Shown piece after piece: positions 25,771-38,110 of a stretch of 64,000 bases of DNA (the stretch's first letter is position 1; each line of letters starts with the position of its first letter). A program made the translations under genes and the position numbers. Source of the DNA: Vitis vinifera (lineage: Eukaryota > Streptophyta > Magnoliopsida > Vitales > Vitaceae); contig NC_081821.1 of assembly GCF_030704535.1 (NCBI RefSeq), positions 821,001-885,000 of the forward strand. The letters are read 5' to 3'. The notes beneath the pieces were generated by a model. The model did no database searches. It saw only the letters and a list, made by a program, of their open reading frames with translations, and was not told the DNA's origin.

Positions 25771-27226
25771 GGGGGTGTTTGGTACATGGGAATAGGGAGT
25801 GGGAATAGATATCTCATTCATTTTCTCCCTTATTCCTATATTTGGATAAATGTTAAGAAGGCGGAAATGAAATAAAAAATTATTCCGGCAGAAATCAAAT
25901 CCAACTTATGAGTCGGATTTGCATTAATTAAAAGTAGGTGGTATTCTGATTCATTAAACCTATTTGATAATATAAAATAACCTAAATTACTATTTTATCC
26001 TCTTATCTTGTTCTTCAAACCCGATGTTTATCTTATTTGTAAAGGTAGAGATCCATTCATCATCCACTTCTTATCTTCTTTGCAAAGCTAGAGACCCACT
26101 CATCATCCAATTCTCTGCAACAAGTGATTCTTCCAAATTGAATCAATTAAACCTTCCACGATATTTAAAAAAAAAAAATCAATTTCTAATTTATAGGGTT
26201 TTGGATGTTCATTTTGATTGTTGGATCTAGGATTCGTCATTGTTTACTGCAACTAGGTTCTGAAAACTCCCTTCTACATCTTCGATCAGGTTTACCTTAT
26301 TTTCTCTTTCTTCTTCTACTTCTTTATATGTGTTTCTTCTTCTCTATAAATCAATTAATTTTTTTTTATTAATTTATGTTTGGAATCTTTGATGTTTCTT
26401 TATCTTGTATTAATGGAAACTAGAGAGAAAAATTGCAATGGTTGGAAAAAGATTTTTCGATTTCACGTGTTTACAATATTGAAAATTTTTAATGGTTAGG
26501 AAAAAAATAAAAAGAAAAAAACAAACAAAAACAAAACTTTTGTTCAATTTAGATGAAGATCTCAAGGTTGAATGGACAAAACAACTTCTTCAAACCCCAT
26601 AAATCTCCATGTTGCATCCTTGTTGATTTATTGTCTTTAGGTTGGATTGATAGAAATTTTAGGTTGGATTTTGTTTCATCAATTTCCTATGAACTTTTTT
26701 ATTGATTTGATGGCTTAATTTTGGAGGATATACTAGTTGTAGATTTTAGTAGATATGGTACTTATATTGAGAACTAGAATGAAGTTTGTGTTTTTTTATT
26801 TCCCTTTTTGCAAATAAGAAATAAGTATTTGGTAGCTTTGACAATTTATATGTTCTTATATTTTTTTTCTTTTTTTTTTCTTAGTAAAATATAATTCTAT
26901 AGCTTTTTTTGCATGACAAATTATTTAAAATTTTGATAAAAAAAACGAATATTTATAATTTTTTAAGGTTATGGATTTGATCGGATATGATACTTGTTGA
27001 AAATTAGAATAAATTTGAATTCTTTTATTTCCTCTTTTGAAAATAGGAAAAACATTTGCTAGCTTTGAGAATTTAAATATTATAATAAATAATTTTTTTT
27101 AAAAAAAAATATAATTTTATAACTACATAAGCATGACAAATTATTCAAATTTTCAATAAAAATAATAATTGAATATTTGTGCATTAGGGTTATACGATTT
27201 TTTATGGTTAATTTTTTATTTATTGA

Positions 27227-27319
<93 letters not shown>

Positions 27320-27617
27320 AGTCTTATTATTTAATAACAAAAAACTTCTCAAATTTTATTTTTTTAAAATAAAAGTAAAAATAAAAAAATATTTTAAATT
27401 ATATGTAAGGATATTATTGTAAATTTATTTCTTTTTCATTTCCATTCCTATTATTATCAAACATTGGAATGGAAACAAATAATCATTCCAATCTTGTATT
27501 CCTAAGTTCATCAAAATGCTAGAAATGGAATCATCAAATTCATTCCATTCCACTAAGAAATAGGAAAGGAAACAAAATATTATTTCCATTCCCTATTCCG
27601 ACTTACCAAACACCCCC
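25771..27617. mobile_element. PIF/Harbinger-type non-autonomous DNA transposon
   Basis: A perfect 14-bp terminal inverted repeat, GGGGGTGTTTGGTA, lies at 25771-25784 and, reversed, at 27604-27617. Flanking TAA at 25768-25770 and 27618-27620 is the expected 3-bp target duplication. Inverted similarity continues inward (GGAATAGGGAGTGGGAAT against GGAATAGGGAATGGAAAT). No transposase frame remains in its 1847 bases; the interior is AT-rich and holds a long TA microsatellite. Confidence 0.85.
27228..27316. repeat. (TA)44 microsatellite inside the PIF/Harbinger element
   Basis: An uninterrupted alternating TA run of about 89 bases. Open frames across it are low-complexity Tyr-Ile artefacts. Confidence 0.95.
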
Positions 27618-27620
27618 TAA

Positions 27621-30176
27621 ATATAATCTTGTTTTCATAAAAACATGCATTTTATATTATTTTTTTTTCTTAATTTTTATTTGTCTCATCTTAATGTTTC
27701 TCTAAATGTATAACTCCCTTCATCCACTTATCAATCTCATTTGTTTCTTTAATATCAATTTGCAATTATATATTTTTTTTTAAATATTAATCACAAAATT
27801 ATTGTATTGTCAAATATAATGAATGATTAATATGCCTTTATTATATGTTTAATCTTTTTATATTTTATAATAAATTTGTCTTTATTATATTAAAATTTTT
27901 TATATTTTATAATTTTATATTTTAAAAAGTATGATCGTGATTGATGGAAGATTTTTATTTTTTTAAAAAAATTTATTAGTAATAAATCACATTGATTATT
28001 AAATTACATTAAAAAAAATTATATTTTTTAATTTATTTTTTTCAATGGTGTGAGGTTTGGTTAACAATTAGACAACCATTTTCTTAAGAAAATCGTATTT
28101 AATATTTAAAAGTAAGTGTTATTTTCCGGTTGAAAGGATTATCGGCCCGAATCTTTGTCAACCTCACAGATAAAATAGAAGAATATTTTTTTACACCAAT
28201 AATTATATTATCCGCCGCCACTGGAGCTTCTAAACCGCCACTTTCTCTGACTTTTGCACCCAAGCCCTGAGCAATGGGGCCATACCACTAGCCCCATTAA
28301 AAAATGGTGGAAATTAAGGAGAGTGGGGGAAGAGGTGGAGGTTTGAGAGGCAAATGATGGTGATGAGGAAATGAGTTGCTTTGAAAAAATAAAGAGATGA
28401 GATGGAGCGGTGCACCTAACAATGCCTTTCAATTCAATTACCACCTCTGTTTTGTACATAAAGACTAGGACCATTATGTCTCCATAATTAATAATGAACA
28501 TCTCCATTCTAATTGACCAATTGCTCCTTCAAAGTTGATTGCTTCCATAATGGTTCAAACTCCTTGTGTCTGTCCAACCTTAATTATCGGATTAATTGAT
28601 TGAAAATATGAAAATATTTTAAATTTATAAAGTTAATAGAAAAGTAACTCATCTTTTATATAAATATTTTTTAATATTTCGATTATTTATATATGTATTT
28701 TAAAATAAATTATTATTTTTGTAAGAAAAATTAAAGACATTCCTATTCAAAATGAGTATTTTTTTATGATAAGAAAAAAAAATGGAGGGTTGGTTTTACA
28801 AACTAAGATGATTTCTTTCATATTTTAATTAAATAACCATTTTTTATTTAAGGATGATAATAATAGGTTAGAAATGTGCTTAAATGATAACCCCTGGTGA
28901 AAGTAGTCTTTTATTTTTTATAATAGAAATTTGTTATAATTTTTTTATATATATAATTTAGTAGGGAATCTTGTATTCTTTGGAATAATTTTCAAATGTT
29001 TTTAAAAAATATATATTTTTGTAAAGTTTTCTAAGTAATAATTGAAAATTTTGAGAATGGTTTGAAAACTGATGTACAGTGTCTAATAATAAGTCTAAGA
29101 AAAAGTTTTTTTTTTCTTTTTTTTTTTTGGTTTAAGTTCCCAAATAAAATTTTATTCTTAAAATAAAATCTATTTTTTGAAAACATTGTCAAATAAGTCT
29201 TATTTTCCTTTTTTATTATTGAAAAGGGCTCACCGAATGAGGATTTACCAAGTTGGTTTGTATGAAAAATATTTTTAAAAATACTTTTTTATTTTTTATT
29301 TTAGAATGAAAAAAACAGTTTTCTAAATTGATAAATTGATAAATGCAATTTGACAAACAGTTTTCTAAATTGATAAAAAAAACAGTTGTTTTGTTATAAT
29401 TGAGCTCTATAACAAAATTTTATTTTTAGAAAATAAATAATTAGTTAAAAGGGATGAAATACTCTATATATTTGTAAATTTATCATTTCACATGTTTTTA
29501 TTTGAAGAGTAACTCATTTTTGACATAAATATCCTTAATTATTTTAAGTATTTACAATATATTTTTTTTAAAAGTTATTTTATAAAAAATAATAAGAGCA
29601 TTTTTGTCAAAATGAAGCCAAGAAAGGATGAAGGGTTAGATTTTCAAAATTGAGTTTTCAATGATCCTTTTAATCAAATAATCCTTTTGAAAATAACAAG
29701 TTTGAAAAGAATTGTCAAAAATTGACATTTAAGAATTGTTCTTAAAAAGTAATATACATTGCATGATCTTATAAAAAAAAATCCAATTATATACAAGAAG
29801 TGGCATGAACAAATTTGGAAGATGACTTATTTAAAACTTAGAATTACCTATCAATGTGACTAATATGAATTCAAAAGTTAGGATTTGATTTTTGCTATAT
29901 ACAAAATTGGAAATTAAACAAGAAAATATCATGAAACAAGGGGAATGACAATGGTCTTGGGCTTTAGGTTAGAAATTTAATGATTAGTTTTTTTTTGTTA
30001 GAAAAAAATTATATCCATTTTAGGGTTGATTATATGTATAATAGGACTACATAGACTTATCTACTTCTTGGTCTAGCAAACTTTCATAACTTTAAAATGC
30101 GTTTACATTGATTAAGCTTGAGGGCCATTATGTCATATTTACATTCTTGACTATATTATATAATTTTCAATGACTT
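27621..30176. other. AT-rich intergenic region
   Basis: No gene is recognisable. Two diverged copies of an AT-rich repeat (near 28620-28830 and 29500-29680) share AGTAACTCAT, TTTTGT.AAAAT and GAGGGTTGGTTTT/GAAGGGTTAGATTTT blocks, with a third relative near 47600-47790. Confidence 0.5.
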
Positions 30177-30181
30177 ATTAA

Positions 30182-30389
30182 TGTTAGAGTTATTTATTTA
30201 TTTAGTTACTATTTTTCTTTTTTATTTAGTTACTATATTAGAGTTATTCTCTTTCCTTCAAGGAGCAAGGATAAGTTAGTCTTTATTTCCTTTTATTAGG
30301 TCTATTTAAATTCTATTTTTTTTATGAGCGTTCATAATGAGAACCCGCAATTTTTCTTTTTTCTTTTTGAATATTTTTTGGATTTCACA
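30182..30389 (+). repeat. 5' LTR of the Copia element
   Basis: 208 bases, TG...CA ended, pairing with 39839-40044. Confidence 0.9.
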
Positions 30390-30401
30390 TGGTATTAGAG
30401 C
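30390..30401 (+). promoter_or_regulatory. Copia primer-binding site
   Basis: TGGTATTAGAGC directly abuts the 5' LTR. It differs at one base from TGGTATCAGAGC, the usual complement of the initiator methionine tRNA 3' end. Confidence 0.85.
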
Positions 30402-30774
30402 AAAATTAATCTTTATGAGACCTATGATTTGTGATATCATGTGAGAAAGTTCAATCTCATACATACACTACTTTCGTGGATTCAACTCTACAGTGAGTTG
30501 GCTGGGGGCTTGCAAGGGGGCAATGCGCCATTTACTCAGGGTTTGGAGTAGAGCCTCAAAAAAAAAAAATCATATTTGGCTGATCGTGGAATTCATTTTT
30601 GTCGTGTTTGATCATGAGATATCATAATGGGTGATTATATCATTCTTTTCCTATTTGATCATAGTATTTGATTTTATATTCATTTTATTCGGTTCATAAC
30701 TATTTTATTTTATTTAGTGGTTATTTGTTGTTTATTCGTCATGATTGGTGAATGGCATGGTTTTCTTCAATCTA

Positions 30775-31368
30775 TTAGTGTGAGATTGGACAAAAAAAAA
30801 TAATTTGTATTGGAATTATGTGATGAAATTTTTTCTAAAAAACATAAAGATGTAGGGTTATATCATTGACACTCTATGCAAACCTATGAATAAAAATAAT
30901 GAAAAATAAGCAGAATAGTTAGATGTTTGGGAAGCAAGCAATTCAAAAATTATAACTTGGATCAATAACTTCATTGATAATTCAATAAGTATACAAATGA
31001 CCAAGTATGAAAATGTTAAGGAGATTTGGGGACATTTGGAAATACTGTATACATAATTTAATTTTGGAAAATAGTATTAGTTAGAGACTAATATACAAAC
31101 CCTTGAACAGAAAGATATCAGTATTAAGGAGTTTTATTATATTATGACTAATATCTAGGACTAGTTCGGTCTCATGAAATTAGTAGAGCTTTGGGCATTT
31201 GCATGTTATATTACTCGTAGAGAAAAACAATGTTTGATTCAATTTTTGATGGCCCTTTGTAGTGATTTTGAAGTATTATGTGGAACTATTTTGCGTCACA
31301 ACTCACTTCCTTTTGTCGATTCAATGGTTAGTGAAGTATTGGCTAAAAAGATATGGCTTAAGTCATAA
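30775..31368 (+). pseudogene. Copia gag relic
   Basis: Broken frames recall the Copia gag (UBN2/retrotran_gag) domain: WNYVMKFFL, then WGHLEILYT and IKEFYYIMTNI, followed by an open stretch ending FLMALCSDFEVLCGTILRHN and SLPFVDSMVSEVLAKK. Several stops interrupt it. It would have encoded the particle protein. Confidence 0.7.
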
Positions 31369-32199
31369 ACAAGAACACCTTCTACATTTGTTTTGGCAGT
31401 CCCTTGTAGGCCACCTTCTAGGACACATTCCAATTAGAGAAAACCTTACTCAAGGGTTGTCAAGGATGAATGTAGCTACCATAATAAAAAGGGTCACTGG
31501 AAAGTTTGATGTTCGATTATCCTCCCTCAAACAATGTAAAACCTACCTTCTTAATAGTCTCAATAAAATCAATTCAATATTGGTCAGCAACGTTTTTACA
31601 TATCTCTATAGTCTAATATTGTTGTAGTTGTTATTTCATTTGACTTATATGGATTTGGACCCACATTATCCTTTAATCCCACGATAACTTCCCTTAATGA
31701 ATAGTTCAAGAAGTTCTTCATCACATAGCCACATGCTATGTCTACCTCTTCAAGTTTGCTAACCATTAGTTCTTCAGGTATATCTTTCTCCATATGGGTC
31801 TTGGACTCTAGGGCTTTTCACCATATATCCTCTAATTCTTTTTATTTTTATTTTTTTATCTCTTACATTTTCTATGTTTGTCATGACCGTTGATGACAAT
31901 ACTTTACCCTTGTTGGTATTAGTTTTGTTATACCTCATTTGTCTCTTCCTCACGTTTATCATGTTCTCAATCTTACATTGAATCTTGTCTTTGTTGGTTA
32001 ATTATGTGACTTTAGTTACTTAGTTTTTTTTTTCTTCTACTTCTTGTTTTGTGTAAGATCCTCAATCCTAGAAGCTAATTGGGATAGACCATAAGTGAGT
32101 GGAGATTATATATTTTGGACAAGCTAAAAGTACCAACAATTATAACTTATAGCCTTGATTTATCTTTTTTTCGCTTGAGCCATTCTTCATCTAGTTTTT

Positions 32200-32623
32200 A
32201 TTTATGACATTCTCATTTAGGGCATGCTTCATCTTCTCATTTAAAGTATTTAGTCTATACAGGAGCATTAGGAAATTTGTAAACACAAGATATTTCTGAT
32301 TATAGTGGTTACAAATTGGCAAAATTTTCTACCTTACCTTTTAATATAAGTATTTTTTTTTCTTTTGTTCGATTTGATTTAGTTCATTTTGATGTGTGAA
32401 AACCTTTTTCAATTTCTACAAAATAAGGGTTTTGACATTATTGTTGGGTTTATCTTATGAAACATCATTATGATTTTTTGAATATTTATAATGTATTTCA
32501 AGTTTGTGTTAAAACTCAATATTCTACTGTTATCAAGTACTTCAAATGTTGCTTTTTGTGAATAACTTGCTTCACATGAAACTATTTACCATATGTCTTG
32601 TACTTGCACTTTAGAGTAAAATG
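32200..32623 (+). pseudogene. Copia GAG-pre/integrase N-terminal relic
   Basis: Fragments such as ASSSHLKYLVYTGALG and the catalytic-core region HYDFLNIYNVFQVCVKTQYS lead to a TxExNGV motif, where the frame is cut at 32624 by the solo LTR insertion. It resumes at 37702 with AKRKHRHIVETT. Stops and frameshifts are present. Confidence 0.75.
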
Positions 32624-34716
32624 GTGTTTGTAATACCTAACACTAATGAATTAAATAGGTAATAATGATTATCTTAGTACTTAACTTTAAACGCGTTTAA
32701 TTAGATGTTAAAACTAGTTTAGTGTTAATCTTGTTTAATTATGAATTAAACTTTGATTAAGGTTAAGTGAGATTAATTAATGACTTAAGTATGCTTATTA
32801 AGTTCTTAGGGGCTGATTAGAGTTATGAAAACCTAAAGGACTAATGGGCAATTGTAAGTTTAATATTGGTTAATTCTGATGACTAAAGTGCAATTATGAA
32901 AAGTTGGGGTTGGTGGCTGCCATGTGGCCTACCAGCTCCTATTTGGCTGCATGGAGGCCCCTTTATAAGGGGTTGCAGCTTGTTTTGCACCATTTCACCT
33001 ATTGCAGCTTGGATTAAAGAGAGGATCTAGAGAGAGAAAGTGTAGATTTGAGGTAAGCAAGTTGTTTAATTTAGTAATTTTGGTTCCTAAAGGTATGTTG
33101 AAACAAATTAACGATAAAATTTGTGTAAAAGTTGAGTGTAATTAGCTATAAACATGTTTTAGTTAAAAATCACAGTTAATTAAGGATTAAAGTATTTTAT
33201 TAATGGTAAAATCAGCATAAATCTTTGTTTAGTTTGGTTTGATTGAAAAAGAGATTAGTAAACATGTGATTAATTAGGTTATTTGGACACTTGGGATTTG
33301 TTAATGGGTTAGGCTTTAAGAAAATCAAAACAATTAGTGTTTGGTAATTAATTAGGGAATATTAATATGCATTGTAAATATAGTTTAATTCAATTCAAAT
33401 TTGATTTGAAAACCTGTGGGCATGTAGATTAGAGAATATTAGAATTAAAAATTAGCAATAGTAAATTGTATAGATTTTCATCGTTAGAAAGTCTAAATTA
33501 CGTGTTTCATTTCAGTTCCTTATAATAGGTAAAGATCACCTACATAGAAGAATCACATAGGAAAAGTTCGTGTAAGATAGGGAATTTTATGTTGTTCTAT
33601 GGTGTATTTGATTTCTTTCCTTAAAACATCTATTGGAATTTCATGTTATTTATATGATTTCATAAAATGTTTTAATGTGTCATTGCATCTCGGTTTATTG
33701 TATTGAAATGTTACAACGATATTGGAACGTATATTGATATGAAGATTCATGGTTTTGTGTTGTGGAAATGGTTCATAGTGTGGTTGCATTGCAAGAAGGA
33801 TATGGAATAATCATAGATGATATTTGGAGAATTGATTGGTGGAAAGTGTTTATGTGATGCTACAAACATTATCCTTTGATATATTGTTTATGTGGGACCG
33901 TGGGTTCTTGGGTGAAAGTCCCTAAAGCCCTCGAAGAAGACATTTCGATGTGGGTGTATGGGGTTGGTCCTGCCCTTGGGTTTTAGTCCCTAAAGACATG
34001 AGGTTAGTCCTGCCCTTGGGTATGAGTCCTAGAAGACACGGATACCCCGCCCTTGGGTGATGTCCTAAAATAGTCATTATTATATTGACCGAGTATCTTG
34101 TGGAGCATTGATATCTGATGTGTAGATTGGTGGAGGTTAACAATTTATCAGTTGTGAAAAGATGGATGAGGAAAAGCAAAGATGAAACTAGCAAACATGT
34201 GCATACATGTTTGACATGATTACATATTTGTTAATGGTTATAAAATGTATATCATGCACGCTATTAAACGTTTAATTCAAGGTTTTTAAGGGTATGCTTA
34301 TGATGGTTATAAACTTTCCTACTGAGTTGTGAACTCACTTTATCCCTTCCACCTTTAGATACAGATCAGAAGACCTATGCAGGAAATAATGCTTGAGCAA
34401 TGCTTTATTGTGATTGGATGTTGTTTGCTCGCATTGAAAGTTTATTGAGGCTTTGCCTTTTATATTAAAGACTGAATCTTTTTGTAGGAATAATGTAATA
34501 TATATATTTGTCAAATACATTTGTAGTATGGGCTACCCGTAGTGAACCATAGGATTTTGGTATATGTAAATTAATGTAGTACAAGTTTCTTTTGTGAAAC
34601 GAAACATATTTTGTTAACTAATAGTTACAAAGTTTAATATAGGATGAACTCTTTATAATAGGTTTTGCATATTCTTTTTTTACACAAAAAATCAAGTGGG
34701 AATAAGGGTCTCCAAA

Positions 34717-34758
34717 AAGCCCGCGGCCCGCTTTAGGCCCGGCCCGTAGGCCCGCCCC
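34717..34758. repeat. hAT left subterminal GCCCG array
   Basis: Repeated AGCCCGCGGCCCG, GGCCCGGCCCG and GGCCCGCCCC motifs contrast sharply with AT-rich surroundings; mirrored at 37533-37566. Such arrays usually serve as transposase-binding sites (inference). Confidence 0.7.
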
Positions 34759-35062
34759 TTTAAAAAAAAACTACAAAAATAAAAAGTATTAAAAAAAATA
34801 TTCATTTCAAAATTTTATTCATTGAATGTATAATTACATTTAAAAATGTGGGAAAAGTTTACATCATTACAAAATAAATACATCCCAACTAGGTTGGCAC
34901 CTATTTATTTGTCAATCATCTGTATTTTTCAACCACAAAAAATAAAAATAAAAATATAATATACATTTAGTCATTATTTTCTGGCGGTGATGGCGAACTA
35001 TCATGCATCCATGAAGATCTTGATAATTTTAAAGATTCCATATCGGCAAGCATCTCTGTTTC

Positions 35063-36978
35063 TCAAATGGAATCGTACATCCTTTTATCTGCTATTTCCC
35101 AATCTTTCACACATATCCCTGCTTCAATAACATCTGGCGCTAAGTTGCATCGTTTTTTACTAACTACTCTTCCACCTGCACTAAAAGCAGCTTCTGATGC
35201 AACTGTACTCACAGGAACTGTTAGTACATCACGAGCAATTATAGAAAGCACATGATATTTGTGTTGATGTGATTTCCACCATATTAAAATATCAAAATCT
35301 TCTTGATCTTCAAATGAAATTATATTAGTATTAAGATATTTATCTAAATCAGATGTATTATTTGGAGAACTATTTGTTGTCTTTTTTCGACTTTTCAACA
35401 TTTCTAGAGCTCCTTTATAAAAAGATGAGGAGTTTGTAGATGTAGGTGGTAATTTAATAGTATTAATATCATTACCATATTTTTCTTTATAATAGTTATA
35501 TAAATTATATAATAATGAATTTATTTCATTTTTAATTTCTTCAATTTTTATTTGGTCATTAAAATAAATAATTGTTAACCATTCATCCAAAGCTTCAAAT
35601 TTCAATCTAGGGTCCACAATTAAAGCAATATAAAAAATTAAAGGTATTTCTCCTCAATATTTTCTAAATTTTTCTATCATTGCAAATATTGTATCATTAA
35701 ACATTTCAAAACTTAAATATTTTTGAAGTACAATAAAAATATTAGTTATTTGCATAATAACTCGATTTGAAGTTGGATAATATACACCACAAAAAATGTT
35801 TGTTGAAGTATCAAAAATTTCAAAAAGATCTCTTAAAAGATCCGCAATATGCCAATCATAATCATTTAATGCATAAATATCTGCTTCACAATCATTGTTA
35901 ATTAATTGTATTTCATATAATTCGACTACTTTTTTATATTTTGTAATATTTTGTAAAAGTTTATATGTGGAATTCCATCTAATGGCCATATCCAAATTTA
36001 TATTTTTTCTTTTCATATTTAACATTTTGCAACAATCAAAAAATAATTCATGTTTTGCTTGAGAACTATTAATACTATATGCAATGCCTCTAATTTTTTC
36101 CAATGTACTATCAACATTTTTTAATCCATCCTTTACAATTAAATTTAAAATATGTGCACAACAACGCACATGAAATATTTTAGCATGATCTTCTTTTACT
36201 TGCCAATATCGTTTTAGTCTATATATTGCTGCATCATTATTAGCAGCATTATCTAATGTTATTGTCAATATTTTATCACGAATGCCTAAATCTATAATTT
36301 CATCATTTATTAAAGATGCTATATTTTTACCACTATGTGGAGCATTTATTAATTTAAATGAAATTATTCTTTTATTTAATTTCCATTCATTATCAATGTA
36401 GTGAGCAGTTATACATAAAAAACCAGTGTGAGTTAAAGATGTTCAAATATCAGATGTTAAACAAATATTTCCTTCAAAATTTGCAAAAAAAAATTTTAAA
36501 ATTTCTTTTTGTGTATAAATTTTTTTCATAATATCTCTTTTAACTGTATTTCCAGACCAACCTTTAAATTGAGGATTAATACCTCGTTGAATTGTTCTTG
36601 CAAAATCATGAGTTTCCATCATGTTGAAAGGTTGTTATGCTCTTATTATATAATCAACCATTTCTTCACGACAGTTAGATTCATCATAAGAAAATGTTTT
36701 TAAATTTCCACTTTCATTTTTACCTAATTGCATATAATTTCTAATATCTACATTATTTTTAGTTTTACAATTTTCGTGATGTCTTTTTAAATGACTTGTG
36801 CCTGCATTTGAGCCACTAGTAAGAAATTTATTACAAATTTTACATTTTGCTTTTATTTCTTTTTTATTATTTTCTAAAATTATTTCTATTCTATAAAAAA
36901 AATTTCATATATTTGATGTAAATTTTTTGTTTGATGATATTTCATCACATGGACTAGATGAAGAAGCATTTTTCATAT
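35063..36978 (-). pseudogene. hAT transposase, BED zinc finger / RICESLEEPER-like, broken by stops
   Basis: The minus strand encodes a hAT transposase with all parts in one frame but four in-frame stops: TGA at 36907-36905, TAA at 36637-36635, TGA at 36445-36443 and TGA at 35656-35654. In order: a BED-type finger (CKICNKF then SHLKRHH), the first catalytic Asp in CLTSDI, the second Asp in ITLDNAANN, the family motif RCCAHILNLIV, and the C-terminal dimerisation domain with PVSTVASEAAFSAGGR. Three of the four stops stand where Trp is expected. The protein would excise and insert the element in the nucleus but cannot be made from this copy. The region 37103-37330 upstream is leader and promoter. 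Confidence 0.9.
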
Positions 36979-37265
36979 TATAATTATTGATAAAATATTA
37001 TGCCAAAAATAATAAAGTAATAAATATAAAAAAAATGTAACAAAAAAATAAAGTAGTAGGGGTGAAGTATGTTACTCAATTAGAGAACCGATGTAGAAAT
37101 TCCTAGCAAATTTGAACTCTTGGAGCCACCAATGCTTGTTTTGCACCACCAACAATATTGTATAATTTGAGGGAAAAATAAAAGAATTTGAAATATTGTA
37201 GAATGTGAGAGAAATAGAGAGAGAAATGGAGAGAATTTGATGAAAAAATGAAAATGAAGAAAATG

Positions 37266-37273
37266 TATTTATA
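37266..37273 (-). promoter_or_regulatory. TATA box of the hAT transposase gene
   Basis: TATAAATA on the minus strand, about 290 bases before the presumed ATG at 36978, preceding a CT-rich leader. Confidence 0.5.
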
Positions 37274-37434
37274 GGAAGGTTTTAAAAAAAAAAAAAAATG
37301 GCCATGTGACAGTTGGAGGCTTAGCTCCAACGGTCACATGACCCACATGGGTTGGAGCCTTTAATTTTTTTTTTAAAAAATAATATACTTTATTTTTATA
37401 TATATATATAACTAACTCAATTAATAAGCACAAA

Positions 37435-37506
37435 AGGAATGTAGCTCAGTTGGTTAGAGCCTTGAAATTTAAGCATGAGAGGAGGGGTTCAAATCCCCCC
37501 CTCTCC
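37435..37506 (+). other. tRNA-like segment with pol III A and B boxes in the hAT terminus
   Basis: TAGCTCAGTTGG (37442-37453) matches an A box and forms a D arm with the following GAGC. GGTTCAAATCC (37486-37496) matches a B box in a T arm. The acceptor stem does not pair and the anticodon arm is weak, so this is not a functional tRNA gene. It is probably tRNA-derived sequence captured by the transposon. Confidence 0.6.
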
Positions 37507-37701
37507 CTTCCCTTCCATTTTGGCTTATTTAAAAAAGCCCGCCGGCCCGGCCCAGCCCGGCCTGCCTGTTGGAGACCCCTAAGTGGGAACTCAACATTTA
37601 AATTTTTATATCCCCATATTTTTTTAGAGAACTTATACTAAAGTTTGGGTATCACTTGTTAAGTTTGAAAAAAAAAAAAAAAAACGAGGTATGATAGTGT
37701 T

Positions 37702-38110
37702 GCTAAAAGGAAACATAGGCATATCGTTGAAACTACTTGTTCTTTTTTATTATCTACATCTGTTCCTACTGAATTTTGGGGAGAAACTATTCTTTCTGCA
37801 ATTCACTTAATTGATAAAATCCCTTCATCTCACACCTCTGGTCTGTCATCATTTGAAAAGTTGTATGACTATGCTCATTATTATTCTTCCTTAAGAGTCT
37901 TTGGTTATACTTGTTTTGTTCTTCATCTTCATGTAGAGCATAATAAGTTATATGTTCACTTTGTCATTTATGTTTTTCTATGATATGGTGAAGGGCAAAA
38001 GGTATATCGTTGCTTTGATATGATTAGTCATAAATTATATGTTTCTCATCATATTTTCTTCCTTGAGCATGTACATTTCTTTTCTATTCCTATCAAGTCT
38101 CATAATGCCT
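37702..38110 (+). pseudogene. Copia integrase C-terminal relic
   Basis: Resumes after the nested insertion with AKRKHRHIVETT and FWGETILSAIHLIDKIPS, then FEKLYDY and LRVFGYTCFV, the core-to-GKGY part of Copia integrase. A stop and frameshifts follow near 37980. Confidence 0.8.

Larger units (their letters stand above)
34703..37581 (-). mobile_element. hAT DNA transposon with intact borders, nested in the solo LTR
   Basis: The left end TAAGGGTCTCCAA and the right end, reversed, TAGGGGTCTCCAA form the terminal inverted repeat. AGTGGGAA at 34695-34702 and 37582-37589 is an exact 8-bp target duplication, diagnostic of hAT. GC-rich subterminal blocks of repeated GCCCGGCCC lie next to both ends. 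It carries a broken transposase gene on the minus strand and a tRNA-like segment near its right end. Length 2879. Confidence 0.95.
32629..37696 (+). mobile_element. Probable solo LTR (Gypsy-like) nested in the Copia integrase
   Basis: The insertion begins TGTAATACC and ends GGTATGATA and is flanked by GTGTT at 32624-32628 and 37697-37701, a 5-bp target duplication. The host Copia integrase frame reads straight across once it is removed, which fixes the borders. Without the nested hAT it measures about 2.18 kb. No gag-pol is recognised. A TATA-like TTTATAAGG lies at 32961-32969 and a CCCTTGGGT-containing repeat recurs at 33910-34060, as in long plant Gypsy LTRs. The 3' end TA instead of CA is attributed to decay. 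A non-LTR origin is not excluded. Confidence 0.65.

Noticed and set aside
27080..27422. Open frames of 81-90 codons on both strands
   Set aside because: They are translations of the TA microsatellite (Tyr-Ile repeats), not genes.
28208..28507. 99-codon minus-strand frame with a basic, Gly-ended tail
   Set aside because: No domain, no splice context and AT-rich surroundings; nothing beyond length supports it.
31596..31962. Two minus-strand frames of 62-65 codons
   Set aside because: They lie antisense to the Copia interior and have no recognisable content.
37435..37506. A functional tRNA gene
   Set aside because: Acceptor ends do not pair and the anticodon stem is poor, despite good A and B boxes.
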